6,561 nucleotides of DNA from DASZXJ01 sp035545895 (lineage in GTDB: Bacteria; Planctomycetota; Phycisphaerae; Tepidisphaerales; Tepidisphaeraceae), in assembly GCA_035545895.1 (NCBI GenBank), contig DASZXJ010000127.1, positions 1 through 6,561 of the forward strand. Reading direction: 5' to 3'. Positions 1-6,291 of this stretch are shown in pieces. The position numbers and the translations under genes are program-made. Numbering within the stretch: the stretch's first letter is position 1; the number at the start of each line of letters is the position of its first letter. The notes beneath the pieces were generated by a model, which worked only from the letters and a program-made list of their open reading frames with translations, searched no databases and was not told the origin of the DNA.

Positions 1-721
1 GTTTGCCGTTAACGACGTTGACGCAGAGGACTTTGTTGTCGCTGGAGAATCGCAGGTGGTTTCCAAAATAGCCGGAGTCTTTTCCATCGACGACGAGAGT
101 TGAGCGGGAATGATCCTCGCTCATCGCGTAGTACATGTATCGCGATTCATCGGGACTGAAATAGACGGCAGGGGGATTTTCCTGGGGAAGAATCGAAACC
201 GGCTTGCCATCCATCATGAATTGCCGCTTCACTCCGCCGGCCGTGTCGGTCAGAATGAAAAAGAGATGCTTTCCGGAGGGCGAAAAGCAAAGCGGCCCGA
301 AATTCAGGACCGATGCGTTGTAGGGTCCGCGGGTGATTTCCTTCCCATCGTGGAAGATGACCGCATCGTTGCCGATTTTGGCGGCGTAGGCGTAGTGGTC
401 GCCGTTGGGGCTGAACAATACAGGCAGCGCAATATCGCCAACGGTGGAAACGCCAACGGTATTGCCTCCACCAAACGGCTGGCCATTGGGAAGCAGGATC
501 TGATCGACGACCGGCCCGGCCACACCGTCGATGCTCACGCCCATCCGGCTGCCATTGAGCCCGACAACCGCCACATGCACGCCATGTTCGCTGATGATGA
601 TCGAACTGCCGTTGCCCGCCGGCGCAAGGATCTGCTCCTCAACTTTTGGATCAGCCTGTGCAAATGAATTCAAAAGGGCGGAAATGAACAGAACGCCAAT
701 GCCGAGACGACCAGAGCGCAT
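1..721 (-). CDS. Exported PD40/WD40-like beta-propeller protein, C-terminus cut by the window edge
   Basis: The ATG at 721 opens a frame that stays open to the window edge, giving 240 visible residues. GGGAG at 728-732 sits 6 nt before the ATG and supports this start. Residues 1-23 are a Sec signal peptide: two Arg, a hydrophobic core, and a signal peptidase I site AQA^D. After it come repeated blades. FSP motifs start at residues 103, 146 and 188, with FSS at 225, spaced about 37-43 residues. Each blade has a following hydrophobic strand (HYAYAA, HLFFIL, RYMYYAM), and xDGK turns occur at 125, 171 and 212. This periodicity matches PD40 (TolB-like) propeller repeats. The protein is predicted to be periplasmic or surface-exposed. 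Its substrate or partner cannot be told. It lies 130 nt downstream of hppA on the same strand but probably has its own promoter. The exported propeller assignment is strong; any function beyond it is unknown. Confidence 0.85.
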   Translation of the reverse strand, partial: MRSGRLGIGVLFISALLNSFAQADPKVEEQILAPAGNGSSIIISEHGVHVAVVGLNGSRMGVSIDGVAGPVVDQILLPNGQPFGGGNTVGVSTVGDIALPVLFSPNGDHYAYAAKIGNDAVIFHDGKEITRGPYNASVLNFGPLCFSPSGKHLFFILTDTAGGVKRQFMMDGKPVSILPQENPPAVYFSPDESRYMYYAMSEDHSRSTLVVDGKDSGYFGNHLRFSSDNKVLCVNVVNGK

Positions 722-770
722 AAGAATCTCCCTGACCCGAGAAAACCTTCCCTTTCCCAAAACGACACGC

Positions 771-798
771 AATATCGCGTTTCGTTGGAAGCGGTCAA
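771..798 (-). promoter_or_regulatory. Candidate sigma70-type promoter of the propeller gene
   Basis: Read on the minus strand, TTGACC (793-798; 5 of 6 matches to TTGACA) is followed after 16 nt by GATATT (771-776; 4 of 6 matches to TATAAT). This would start transcription about 40 nt before the ATG at 721. The -10 box lies inside an imperfect palindrome, ACGCGATATTGCGT (767-780), which could be an operator. This is a motif match only. Readthrough from hppA is the alternative. Confidence 0.4.
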
Positions 799-830
799 GA
801 AATTTCGCGGCAATTGTTTAAGGGAATGCC

Positions 831-851
831 GGGGACTCTGTTTACAGCCCC
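831..851 (-). terminator. Weak hairpin directly after the hppA stop
   Basis: Immediately after the hppA TAA, the minus strand reads GGGGCTG, a TAAA loop, then CAG, a 3-nt AGT bulge and CCCC. This gives a 7-bp bulged stem. No T-run follows, so it is not a classical intrinsic terminator. It may stabilise the 3' end or attenuate readthrough into the propeller gene. Confidence 0.3.
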
Positions 852-3425
852 TTATTTTGCGGTGAGCACGGCCATGCGGGGGTTCTTTTCAGATGATTCG
901 TCGTCATCGGCCGACTCAACGATACGCATCCCATAGAAGCTGCGATACACGAAGTAGGCGGCAATCAAAAAGAACGCGCCCGCCAGCACAAACCGCAGCG
1001 CGCTGGGTGTGCCGTCTTCGTTCTTGAGGGTGATCGCCAATTCGACGGCCAGCAATCCAAACAGGGTGGCGAACTTGATGATCGGGTTCATGGCGACGCT
1101 GCTGGTGTCCTTGAACGGATCGCCGACTGTATCGCCGACAACGCAGGCATCGTGCAATTCCGTGCCCTTGGCATGCATTTCGGTTTCGACGATTTTTTTG
1201 GCGTTGTCCCAGGCACCGCCGGCGTTGGCCATGAAAATCGCCTGGAACAGACCGGCGATCGCGATGCCGATGAGATAGCCGATGAACAGGAATTCATCGA
1301 CAAATGCGGCCGACAGCGTGATGAAGAAGATCGTCAGAAAGATGTTGAACATGCCCGCTTGTGCGTAGCGTGTGCAGATTGCAACAACCTTTTTGCTGTC
1401 TTCAGTGCTGGCTTTTTCGGAGCCTTCCAGGTGGATGTGCTTTTTGATGTATTCCACCGCGCGATACGCGCCGGTGATGACCGCCTGCATGCTGGCGCCG
1501 CTGAACCAGTAGATCACACCTGTCCCGCCGATCATTCCAAGCAGGAATGGGGCGTGCAAAATCGAGAGATTGTCGAGATTTTCCTTCAGGCCGTTGGTCA
1601 AGAGCATGATGATCGAAAAGATCAACGTCGTCGCGCCGACGACGGCCGTGCCGATGAGCACCGGCTTGGCGGTGGCTTTGAACGTGTTGCCCGCGCCATC
1701 GTTTTCTTCGAGCAAACCCTTGGCGTGATCGAAATCGGCGTGGGTGTCGAAGTGCAGGCGGATATCGTCCTGAATATCGTGGTGCGTTTCGATCAGCGAA
1801 AGTTCGTAAACGCTTTGCGCGTTGTCGGTCACCGGACCATAACTATCGACGGCAATCGTGACCGGGCCCATGCCCAGGAATCCGAACGCGACCAATCCGA
1901 ACGCAAAAATCGCGGTGGCCTGCGGGAGCATAATTGCAGCTAGGCCCGAGGTGGTTCCTCCGACCGTTGAAATGCCAAACGCGACCGCCATCAGTCCGCC
2001 GATGGTGCATGCGCCGACCCAGAAGCCCGAGAAATTACCGGCCGTCAGACCGCTGAGCACGTTCAGCGAAGCGCCGCCTTCCTTGCTGGCAGTGACGACT
2101 TCGCGCACGTGCCGGCTATGGGTTGAGGTAAACGCCTTGGTCACTTCCGGGATCAACGCGCCCGCCAGCGTGCCACAGGTGATGATCGTCGCGAGTTTCC
2201 ACCATAGGCCGGTGATGACCACGCCTGACACCGCGACGTTGCCGACCATTGCATAAGACGCGATGTAGGTTGCGGCGATCGATGTGATGGATGCCATCCA
2301 CACGAGCGCGGTCAATGGCGTTTCAAAATTCATGACGCGTGCAAATCCGTATTTCGTTTTCGCGATGCCCTCGGAAATGAAATAGGAGAGCGCACTGGTG
2401 ATGACCATGAGCAGGCGCATCACGAATATCCAGACGAGCAGTTGCACCTGCACCGCCGAGTCTGGAACGGCCAGAAGGATAAACGTGATCAGCGCCACGC
2501 CGGTGACGCCGTATGTTTCAAAACCATCTGCGGTGGGTCCGACCGAGTCGCCGGCGTTATCGCCGACGCAGTCCGCAATCACGCCGGGGTTCCGCGCATC
2601 ATCTTCCTTGATCTTGAAGACGATCTTCATGAGGTCGGCACCGATGTCGGCGATTTTGGTGAAGATTCCGCCCGCCACGCGAAGGGCGGCTGCGCCGAGC
2701 GATTCGCCGATGGCAAATCCGATGAAGCATGAACCCGCAAGATTGGCCGGCACAAAGAGGAGAATGGCAAGCATGAGGAGCAGTTCGACGCTGATGAGTA
2801 CCATGCCGATCGCCATGCCCGCTTTGAGGGGGATCGCATAAACCGGCCGAGCGCGTCCGCCGAGCGACGCCATGGCCGTGCGGCTGTTCGCCAGCGTGTT
2901 GACCCGCATGCCGAACCATGCGACGGAGTAGCTGCCTGCAATTCCCACCAGGCTGAAGATCAGGATGACCGGCACTTGCACGGTCTTGGCGTATTCATGA
3001 AGCCCGCGCGCTTGAAGCATCGCGAGCGTGGCTCCATTGGGATGTTCGCTGCGCAAAAATCCGAAGTACGCCACCATCACAATCGCCAGGCAGCCCCAGA
3101 GAATCACGATGAATCGGCCCTGGGTTAGCAAATAGGTTTTGCACGTCTGGTAAATGAGTTCAGAAACTTCGTGCATGGCGCGATGCACAGGAAGCCTTCT
3201 GATCTGTCCATAGCAGACCAACCCGAAGACAATGCCCATCGCGGCAATCACCAGGCCACAGGTGAGCAGCGCGTGACCGTTGATGCCAAAGAAACTTTGG
3301 CTGCTCAAGTCCGGCAGGACCATCTGGTCCTCACTGGCATGGGCAAGGGTTGGGAAAATGAACGGCATGGCCAGCGCGATCGCAGGTAAGAACATCGCCA
3401 GCGCGGTCGGTCGTGGTCGTTGCAT
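852..3425 (-). CDS. hppA: Membrane-bound ion-translocating pyrophosphatase (divergent mPPase)
   Basis: Predicted to hydrolyse cytoplasmic PPi to phosphate and use the energy to pump H+ (possibly Na+) across the membrane. I chose the ATG at 3425 (857 aa) because GAGGG at 3436-3440 lies 10 nt upstream. An ATG at 3455 and a TTG at 3461 are in frame but lack a ribosome site. Residues 1-30 resemble a signal peptide (AHA^SED), and about 15 further hydrophobic segments follow. Family motifs are present: GGIFTKIADIGADL (252-265), EDDARNP (274-280), GDNAGD (288-293), gate-like D300 with E303, DSYGPVTDNA (527-536), and GDTVGDPFKDTS (764-775). GNTFKATAK (579-587) has Lys583 where K+-dependent enzymes have Ala, which predicts K+-independence. 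At about 857 aa it is longer than typical 660-770 aa members. The canonical Dx7KxE signature is altered: K267 lies 7 after D260, and the Glu position is Phe270. The family is certain; the pumped ion is inferred. Confidence 0.96.
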   Translation of the reverse strand: MQRPRPTALAMFLPAIALAMPFIFPTLAHASEDQMVLPDLSSQSFFGINGHALLTCGLVIAAMGIVFGLVCYGQIRRLPVHRAMHEVSELIYQTCKTYLLTQGRFIVILWGCLAIVMVAYFGFLRSEHPNGATLAMLQARGLHEYAKTVQVPVILIFSLVGIAGSYSVAWFGMRVNTLANSRTAMASLGGRARPVYAIPLKAGMAIGMVLISVELLLMLAILLFVPANLAGSCFIGFAIGESLGAAALRVAGGIFTKIADIGADLMKIVFKIKEDDARNPGVIADCVGDNAGDSVGPTADGFETYGVTGVALITFILLAVPDSAVQVQLLVWIFVMRLLMVITSALSYFISEGIAKTKYGFARVMNFETPLTALVWMASITSIAATYIASYAMVGNVAVSGVVITGLWWKLATIITCGTLAGALIPEVTKAFTSTHSRHVREVVTASKEGGASLNVLSGLTAGNFSGFWVGACTIGGLMAVAFGISTVGGTTSGLAAIMLPQATAIFAFGLVAFGFLGMGPVTIAVDSYGPVTDNAQSVYELSLIETHHDIQDDIRLHFDTHADFDHAKGLLEENDGAGNTFKATAKPVLIGTAVVGATTLIFSIIMLLTNGLKENLDNLSILHAPFLLGMIGGTGVIYWFSGASMQAVITGAYRAVEYIKKHIHLEGSEKASTEDSKKVVAICTRYAQAGMFNIFLTIFFITLSAAFVDEFLFIGYLIGIAIAGLFQAIFMANAGGAWDNAKKIVETEMHAKGTELHDACVVGDTVGDPFKDTSSVAMNPIIKFATLFGLLAVELAITLKNEDGTPSALRFVLAGAFFLIAAYFVYRSFYGMRIVESADDDESSEKNPRMAVLTAK

Positions 3426-3556
3426 TGGATTGGGGCCCTCTGAAATCCTCGGCATTAACAATATGCTAATTTGACCAGAAGGCTCGTACTTTTAGCGGAA
3501 CGTACCATCAAAGCAAGGGTAAGCTTTCGAACTTCCAGCCTCGGTGATCTCCTTAG

Positions 3557-3579
3557 GGGCAACTTGTAGTTGATTGCCC
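3557..3579 (-). repeat. Inverted repeat upstream of hppA
   Basis: On the minus strand the arms GGGCAA and TTGCCC flank an 11-nt centre, which also contains an alternative CAACT/AGTTG stem with an ACA loop. The element lies about 130 nt before the hppA ATG. It could be an operator, a leader hairpin, or the end of the SDR transcript. No T-run follows on either strand, so a terminator is not favoured. In this 253-nt gap (3426-3678) I found no convincing promoter or gene. Confidence 0.35.
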
Positions 3580-3637
3580 GATTTATCCTGTTTAACTCGG
3601 GATCAATGCCACTCCCACTCATTGCCATGGCGGGTAT

Positions 3638-3649
3638 AAAGAATTCTTT
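3638..3649. repeat. Perfect 12-nt palindrome AAAGAATTCTTT
   Basis: A perfect AT-rich palindrome with no spacer lies about 30 nt downstream of the SDR stop codon and about 210 nt upstream of hppA. It could bind a dimeric regulator or be chance in an AT-rich stretch. No function is assigned. Confidence 0.3.
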
Positions 3650-3678
3650 GTCGTCTGATCTGGATAAGCGGATAATCG

Positions 3679-4368
3679 TCAGCTTCGCCCATAAACCGGC
3701 ACGAGCGCGCCGCGCGTCACCTGATTCTGGGGCGATGCCAGAAACGCGATGGTCGCAGCCACGTCAGACAATTTTGGCCATTTATCGAAATCGGCTTTGG
3801 GCATCGCCTGACGGTTGGCCGGCGTGTCCATGATGGAGGGGACGACCGCGTTTACCCAGATCTTTTCACCGGCTAATTCCTCGGACAGGCTCATGGTCAA
3901 TGAAGTCACCGCTGCCTTGCTCGCGGCGTAGGCGGATAGCCCGGCCGTCGGAATCATCGCCGGCTTGGCGGCGACATTGACGATGCGCCCGCCTTGATTG
4001 AAAGCCCGAATCTTCTTAATCGCTTCTCGACAACAGAGAAAACAGGTCATGGCGTTCGTATCGTGCATCTGCTTCCATGTTTGTAGCGACGTATCGGCAA
4101 TGGCGTCCGCGGCAAATCCGCCGGCGGTATGAATCGAAGCCCAAAGGGAAGGCAGCGAATTGTAAAATCTGCTCACCGACGCCTCATCCGTGAGGTCAAT
4201 TCCGGTTTCGATATACACACGATCGCGGGCAGGTTGTTTTGACTGGCCATGTGCAGGGACATGACAGGTTGCGCCGGCATTGAGCAGAATTTCGACGACG
4301 GCTGCGCCCAGTGCGCCGGCACCTCCGGTGACGACGACATGAAGGGCCGTGTAATCGAGATTGAACAT
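3679..4368 (-). CDS. SDR-family NAD(P)-dependent oxidoreductase lacking the catalytic Ser
   Basis: A 229-residue Rossmann-fold short-chain dehydrogenase/reductase, close to the usual length of about 230-250 for classical SDRs. The start at 4368 is preferred because GGGAG at 4377-4381 lies 8 nt upstream. The ATG at 4383 is in frame but has no ribosome site and itself overlaps that GGGAG. Visible motifs are the cofactor loop TGGAGALG (14-21), HTAGG (80-84) in place of NNAG, N105, and YAASK with Tyr147 and Lys151. Thirteen residues before Tyr147, where the catalytic Ser normally sits, is Ala134 (NVAA). The C-terminal part VVPSIMDTPANR (175-186) and the ending VYGRS resemble a recognisable bacterial SDR subgroup. 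An Ala at the Ser position also occurs in dihydropteridine-reductase-like enzymes, so a related reductase activity is possible. No membrane segment is seen, so it is cytoplasmic. The substrate is unknown, and no neighbour points to a pathway. Confidence 0.9.
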   Translation of the reverse strand: MFNLDYTALHVVVTGGAGALGAAVVEILLNAGATCHVPAHGQSKQPARDRVYIETGIDLTDEASVSRFYNSLPSLWASIHTAGGFAADAIADTSLQTWKQMHDTNAMTCFLCCREAIKKIRAFNQGGRIVNVAAKPAMIPTAGLSAYAASKAAVTSLTMSLSEELAGEKIWVNAVVPSIMDTPANRQAMPKADFDKWPKLSDVAATIAFLASPQNQVTRGALVPVYGRS

Positions 4369-4392
4369 GCGGCGGTCTCCCATTTGCCCAGC

Positions 4393-4431
4393 GATCGCGC
4401 TTGGCGATCCAAAGCATATTTGAAGATATGC
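4393..4431 (-). promoter_or_regulatory. Two consecutive hairpins in the SDR leader
   Basis: Two perfect 6-bp stems lie just upstream of the SDR ribosome site: GCATAT/ATATGC (4414-4431, 6-nt loop) and GATCGC/GCGATC (4393-4409, 5-nt loop). In transcript order the AT-rich hairpin comes first, then the GC-rich one, ending about 12 nt before GGGAG. They could be a structured leader or DNA operator sites. I do not recognise any known riboswitch. Confidence 0.35.
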
Positions 4432-4483
4432 CCGGCGGAATCGAGATGTCTAACTAAAAATTCAACCGCGATGGCGCGAAGAG

Positions 4484-4499
4484 CGCGATGGAAATCGCG
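4484..4499. repeat. CGCGAT-GGAA-ATCGCG hairpin
   Basis: A perfect 6-bp stem carries a GGAA (GNRA-type) tetraloop on the plus strand. It sits in a short stretch with several further CGCG and GCGCG words (4468-4500). No T-run follows. Its role is unknown; it may be a protein-binding site. Confidence 0.3.
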
Positions 4500-4717
4500 A
4501 AGAAATAAATTAAATGAACTCTGTGGCTAATTTTAATTTGTAAGCCTTCGTGTTTTGCTTGGCGGCTTAAAACCATGTCAGTCCATTCGGGCAGCCATCC
4601 CGTGGGAGACCGTTTTGAAAACGAGAAATAATCGCCTGTTTCGTACTTTTCTTGTATGACCTTGATTGTGGCAATGAAACAGCGCCTTTTTGAACTCTTA
4701 TTGAGGAGAACCTGTCA

Positions 4718-5104
4718 ATGAAACGAATGCTGGTTTTAACGTCGGTCATCATGCTCATGGTTTGCACCGGCTGTGGCGATTCGCACGAGAAACTCGCCGC
4801 CGAGAGCATTTCGACAATGAAGGAACTCATTGCCACGCTTGATAACGTGAAGGATGAAGCTTCAGCCAATAGCGCGAAATCAACGCTGAAGAGCCTAATG
4901 GACAAGATGAACAGCATCAATCTCCGCCAATCCAAGCTGCCCGCTCCGAGCGAAGCGGAAATCAAGGCGATGGAAGCCAAATACGGTAAAGAAATGGAAG
5001 AATTGGCAAGGAAATTGCAGGCCAATATGATGCGCGTGACCTTCGATTCCAAGATTGCGCCAATTCTTCAGTCGATCGAGCAGGATATGAAGAAATCGCA
5101 ATGA
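4718..5104 (+). CDS. Small putative lipoprotein, helical, unknown function
   Basis: The start is well supported by GAGGAG at 4703-4708, 9 nt before the ATG. The 128-residue product begins with a lipoprotein signal peptide: MKR, a hydrophobic stretch, then VCTGC, with Cys19 the likely lipidated residue. The lipobox is slightly unusual because position -3 is Cys16. The mature part is about 110 residues, rich in Lys, Glu, Met and Ala. It looks almost entirely helical, with two segments (about 23-66 and 77-127) separated by a Pro-containing break (LPAPSEAE). I recognise no domain. It is the only plus-strand gene here, divergent from the SDR gene and convergent with the HD-GYP gene, so it is probably monocistronic. 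Start and export signal make it a credible real gene. A role at the inner or outer membrane is inferred only from the lipid anchor. Confidence 0.85.
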   Translation: MKRMLVLTSVIMLMVCTGCGDSHEKLAAESISTMKELIATLDNVKDEASANSAKSTLKSLMDKMNSINLRQSKLPAPSEAEIKAMEAKYGKEMEELARKLQANMMRVTFDSKIAPILQSIEQDMKKSQ

Positions 5105-5161
5105 AATAAGGCGGACATTGTTAATGAGACGATAATCTTATTTCAATACAAATGTCTCGTT
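5102..5161 (+). repeat. Overlapping inverted repeats in the lipoprotein 3' region
   Basis: Three inverted repeats interleave here. TGAAATAAG/CTTATTTCA (5102-5110 and 5137-5145) has 9 perfect pairs and its left arm contains the lipoprotein stop codon. GACATT/AATGTC lies at 5114-5119 and 5151-5156. AATGAGAC/GTCTCGTT lies at 5123-5130 and 5154-5161, with one G-T wobble. They cannot all form as simple stems, so they imply alternative folds or a pseudoknot in the mRNA tail. Confidence 0.4.
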
Positions 5162-5179
5162 GCCTGAGATGAGGGGTTC

Positions 5180-5198
5180 CCCACGGTGGCACCGTGGG
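5180..5198. terminator. 8-bp GC-rich hairpin between convergent genes
   Basis: CCCACGGT-GGC-ACCGTGGG is a perfect 8-bp stem with a 3-nt loop. It lies 2 nt beyond the HD-GYP stop codon (5201-5203) and 75 nt beyond the lipoprotein stop. Its place between converging genes suggests a bidirectional transcript end. No T-run follows on either strand, so it may instead be a dispersed palindromic element. Confidence 0.5.
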
Positions 5199-5200
5199 CG

Positions 5201-6283
5201 TTAGTCGCCGTTGTTGAGAACATTTTCGCGAAGGGCGCGGTCGAAGGCATCGACAACCTGCGGATCAAACATGCTTCCGCGGCCCTGATGGATGGCGGTG
5301 ATGGCCTGCTCGCGGGGCCAAGCCTGCTTGTAGACGCGTTCGTGCGTCAGTGCATCAAATACATCCGCCAGATGAACGATCCGCGATTCGATGGGAATAT
5401 TGTCTTTGGACAATCCGTCGGGATATCCGCTGCCGTCCCAGTTTTCATGATGGGTGCGGGCAATTGTCCGAGCCAGCTCGAAAAACGAATTGCTCGACAA
5501 TATGCGCTCTCCCGCCAGCGTGTGGAGTTGCATGCGGGCGCGTTCGCGGTCGTCAAGCGGGCCGGGCTTGGAGAGGATGTCATCGGGAATATGTATTTTG
5601 CCGACATCGTGAAGAATGGCTGAATACCCGATCGCCCGCGCATTGGGCTCGGACAGACCAAGCCGCTGAGCCAATTGATAGGAAATCTTCTGAATGCGCC
5701 GCACGTGCCTGCCGGTGTCCTGGTCCTTTGCTTCGGATGCCACCGCCAGCATGTAAATCGCATCCATGTGCGCCTGGTGCAGTTCGGCGGTGCGCTGGGT
5801 GACGCGATTTTCCAGCGTTTGCGAATATCTTTTCAATTCGATGGCCTGCTGCAACAACGTGTCGCTCATCTTCACGATCGTTTCGTAATGATCGCGCATG
5901 ACCTGCTCGGCCTGTTTTTGCTTGGAAATGTCAAGCATGGTCACCAGCCGATGATCTGAAAGCGGCGGGGGGCCAGGCAATTGCCGGGCAGATGAAATGA
6001 TCGGCAAGCGCGTTCCGTCTGGCAAAGGCAGGAAGAACTCGGCTTCGGCGTCTTCGTCAAAATGATCCAGCGCATCGCTGATTGCGGCGCGGTCGTTGGG
6101 GTCGTTGTAGAAGTTGATGACGTTGGAGCCGATCAATTGGCTGCACGACAGGCCCATCATCGTGCATAGCCGGCGGTTGGCATGCACGATCGTCCCGGCT
6201 CGATCAATCAGCGCAGCGCCGCAATTGATCGTGCCGATCAACTGCTTGATGGATTCCAAAGACCGGTACGGATCCTCACCCAT
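5201..6283 (-). CDS. PAS / coiled-coil / HD-GYP protein, predicted cyclic-di-GMP phosphodiesterase
   Basis: Predicted to hydrolyse cyclic di-GMP under control of a sensory domain. Residues 10-120 form a PAS domain (GAALIDRAGTIVHANRRL, ending in LVTMLDIS, with Cys at 21, 40 and 47). A helical linker, probably coiled coil, spans about 121-170. The HD-GYP domain covers about 171-355 with every expected motif: TGRHV (H193), HDVGK (H225, D226, K229), H254 with G258, HHENWDGSGYP (278-288), and ADVFDAL (D307). The metal site and GYP motif are intact, so an active enzyme is expected. No membrane segment or receiver domain is present, so it is cytoplasmic with an unknown ligand. An in-frame TAA three codons upstream of the ATG makes 6283 the first possible start. 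No ribosome site precedes it. It converges with the lipoprotein gene and stands alone. Confidence 0.95.
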   Translation of the reverse strand: MGEDPYRSLESIKQLIGTINCGAALIDRAGTIVHANRRLCTMMGLSCSQLIGSNVINFYNDPNDRAAISDALDHFDEDAEAEFFLPLPDGTRLPIISSARQLPGPPPLSDHRLVTMLDISKQKQAEQVMRDHYETIVKMSDTLLQQAIELKRYSQTLENRVTQRTAELHQAHMDAIYMLAVASEAKDQDTGRHVRRIQKISYQLAQRLGLSEPNARAIGYSAILHDVGKIHIPDDILSKPGPLDDRERARMQLHTLAGERILSSNSFFELARTIARTHHENWDGSGYPDGLSKDNIPIESRIVHLADVFDALTHERVYKQAWPREQAITAIHQGRGSMFDPQVVDAFDRALRENVLNNGD

Positions 6284-6291
6284 TGCACCGG

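Larger units (their letters stand above)
4369..4717. other. Divergent intergenic region between the SDR and lipoprotein genes
   Basis: These 349 nt separate two genes transcribed away from each other and should hold both promoters, but I found no convincing -35/-10 pair on either strand. The region holds several short inverted repeats, listed separately. It also has an AT-rich stretch around 4500-4540 and a loose repeat TAAGCC/GGCTTA (4541-4546 and 4564-4569) with a 17-nt loop. A palindrome CGTTTT-G-AAAACG (4611-4623) lies about 95 nt before the lipoprotein ATG and may be an operator. No credible small gene is seen. Confidence 0.6.

Noticed and set aside
110..667. Plus-strand open frame of 185 codons antisense to the propeller gene
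   Set aside because: The opposite strand encodes a signal peptide and regular FSP/DGK blades with a ribosome site, so this frame is a shadow.
1152..1943. Plus-strand open frame of 263 codons antisense to hppA
   Set aside because: It lies wholly within the well-supported hppA gene, has no ribosome site worth noting, and its product is charged and low in family-like features. It is a codon-bias shadow of a GC-rich membrane protein gene.
3464..3517. 17-codon minus-strand frame before hppA
   Set aside because: It has an ATG but no ribosome site and no conserved-looking content, so chance is the simplest explanation.
3541..3556. Minus-strand AAGGAGATCACC, resembling the 16S rRNA 3' end or a strong ribosome site
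   Set aside because: No start codon follows at a workable distance and no other rRNA-like sequence surrounds it.
4391..4398. GCGATCGC, the core of the cyanobacterial HIP1 repeat
   Set aside because: A single occurrence in a GC-rich region proves nothing, and no other cyanobacterial trait is seen.
4656..4721. Short plus-strand frame ending in ATGA overlap with the lipoprotein start (possible leader peptide)
   Set aside because: It would encode about 21 residues and couple to the next gene, but it has no Shine-Dalgarno sequence and no attenuator structure. The lipoprotein has its own strong site.
4567..5052. Minus-strand open frame of 161 codons antisense to the lipoprotein gene
   Set aside because: The product is Ser-rich with no motif and no ribosome site, whereas the plus strand has a clear GAGGAG site and lipobox.
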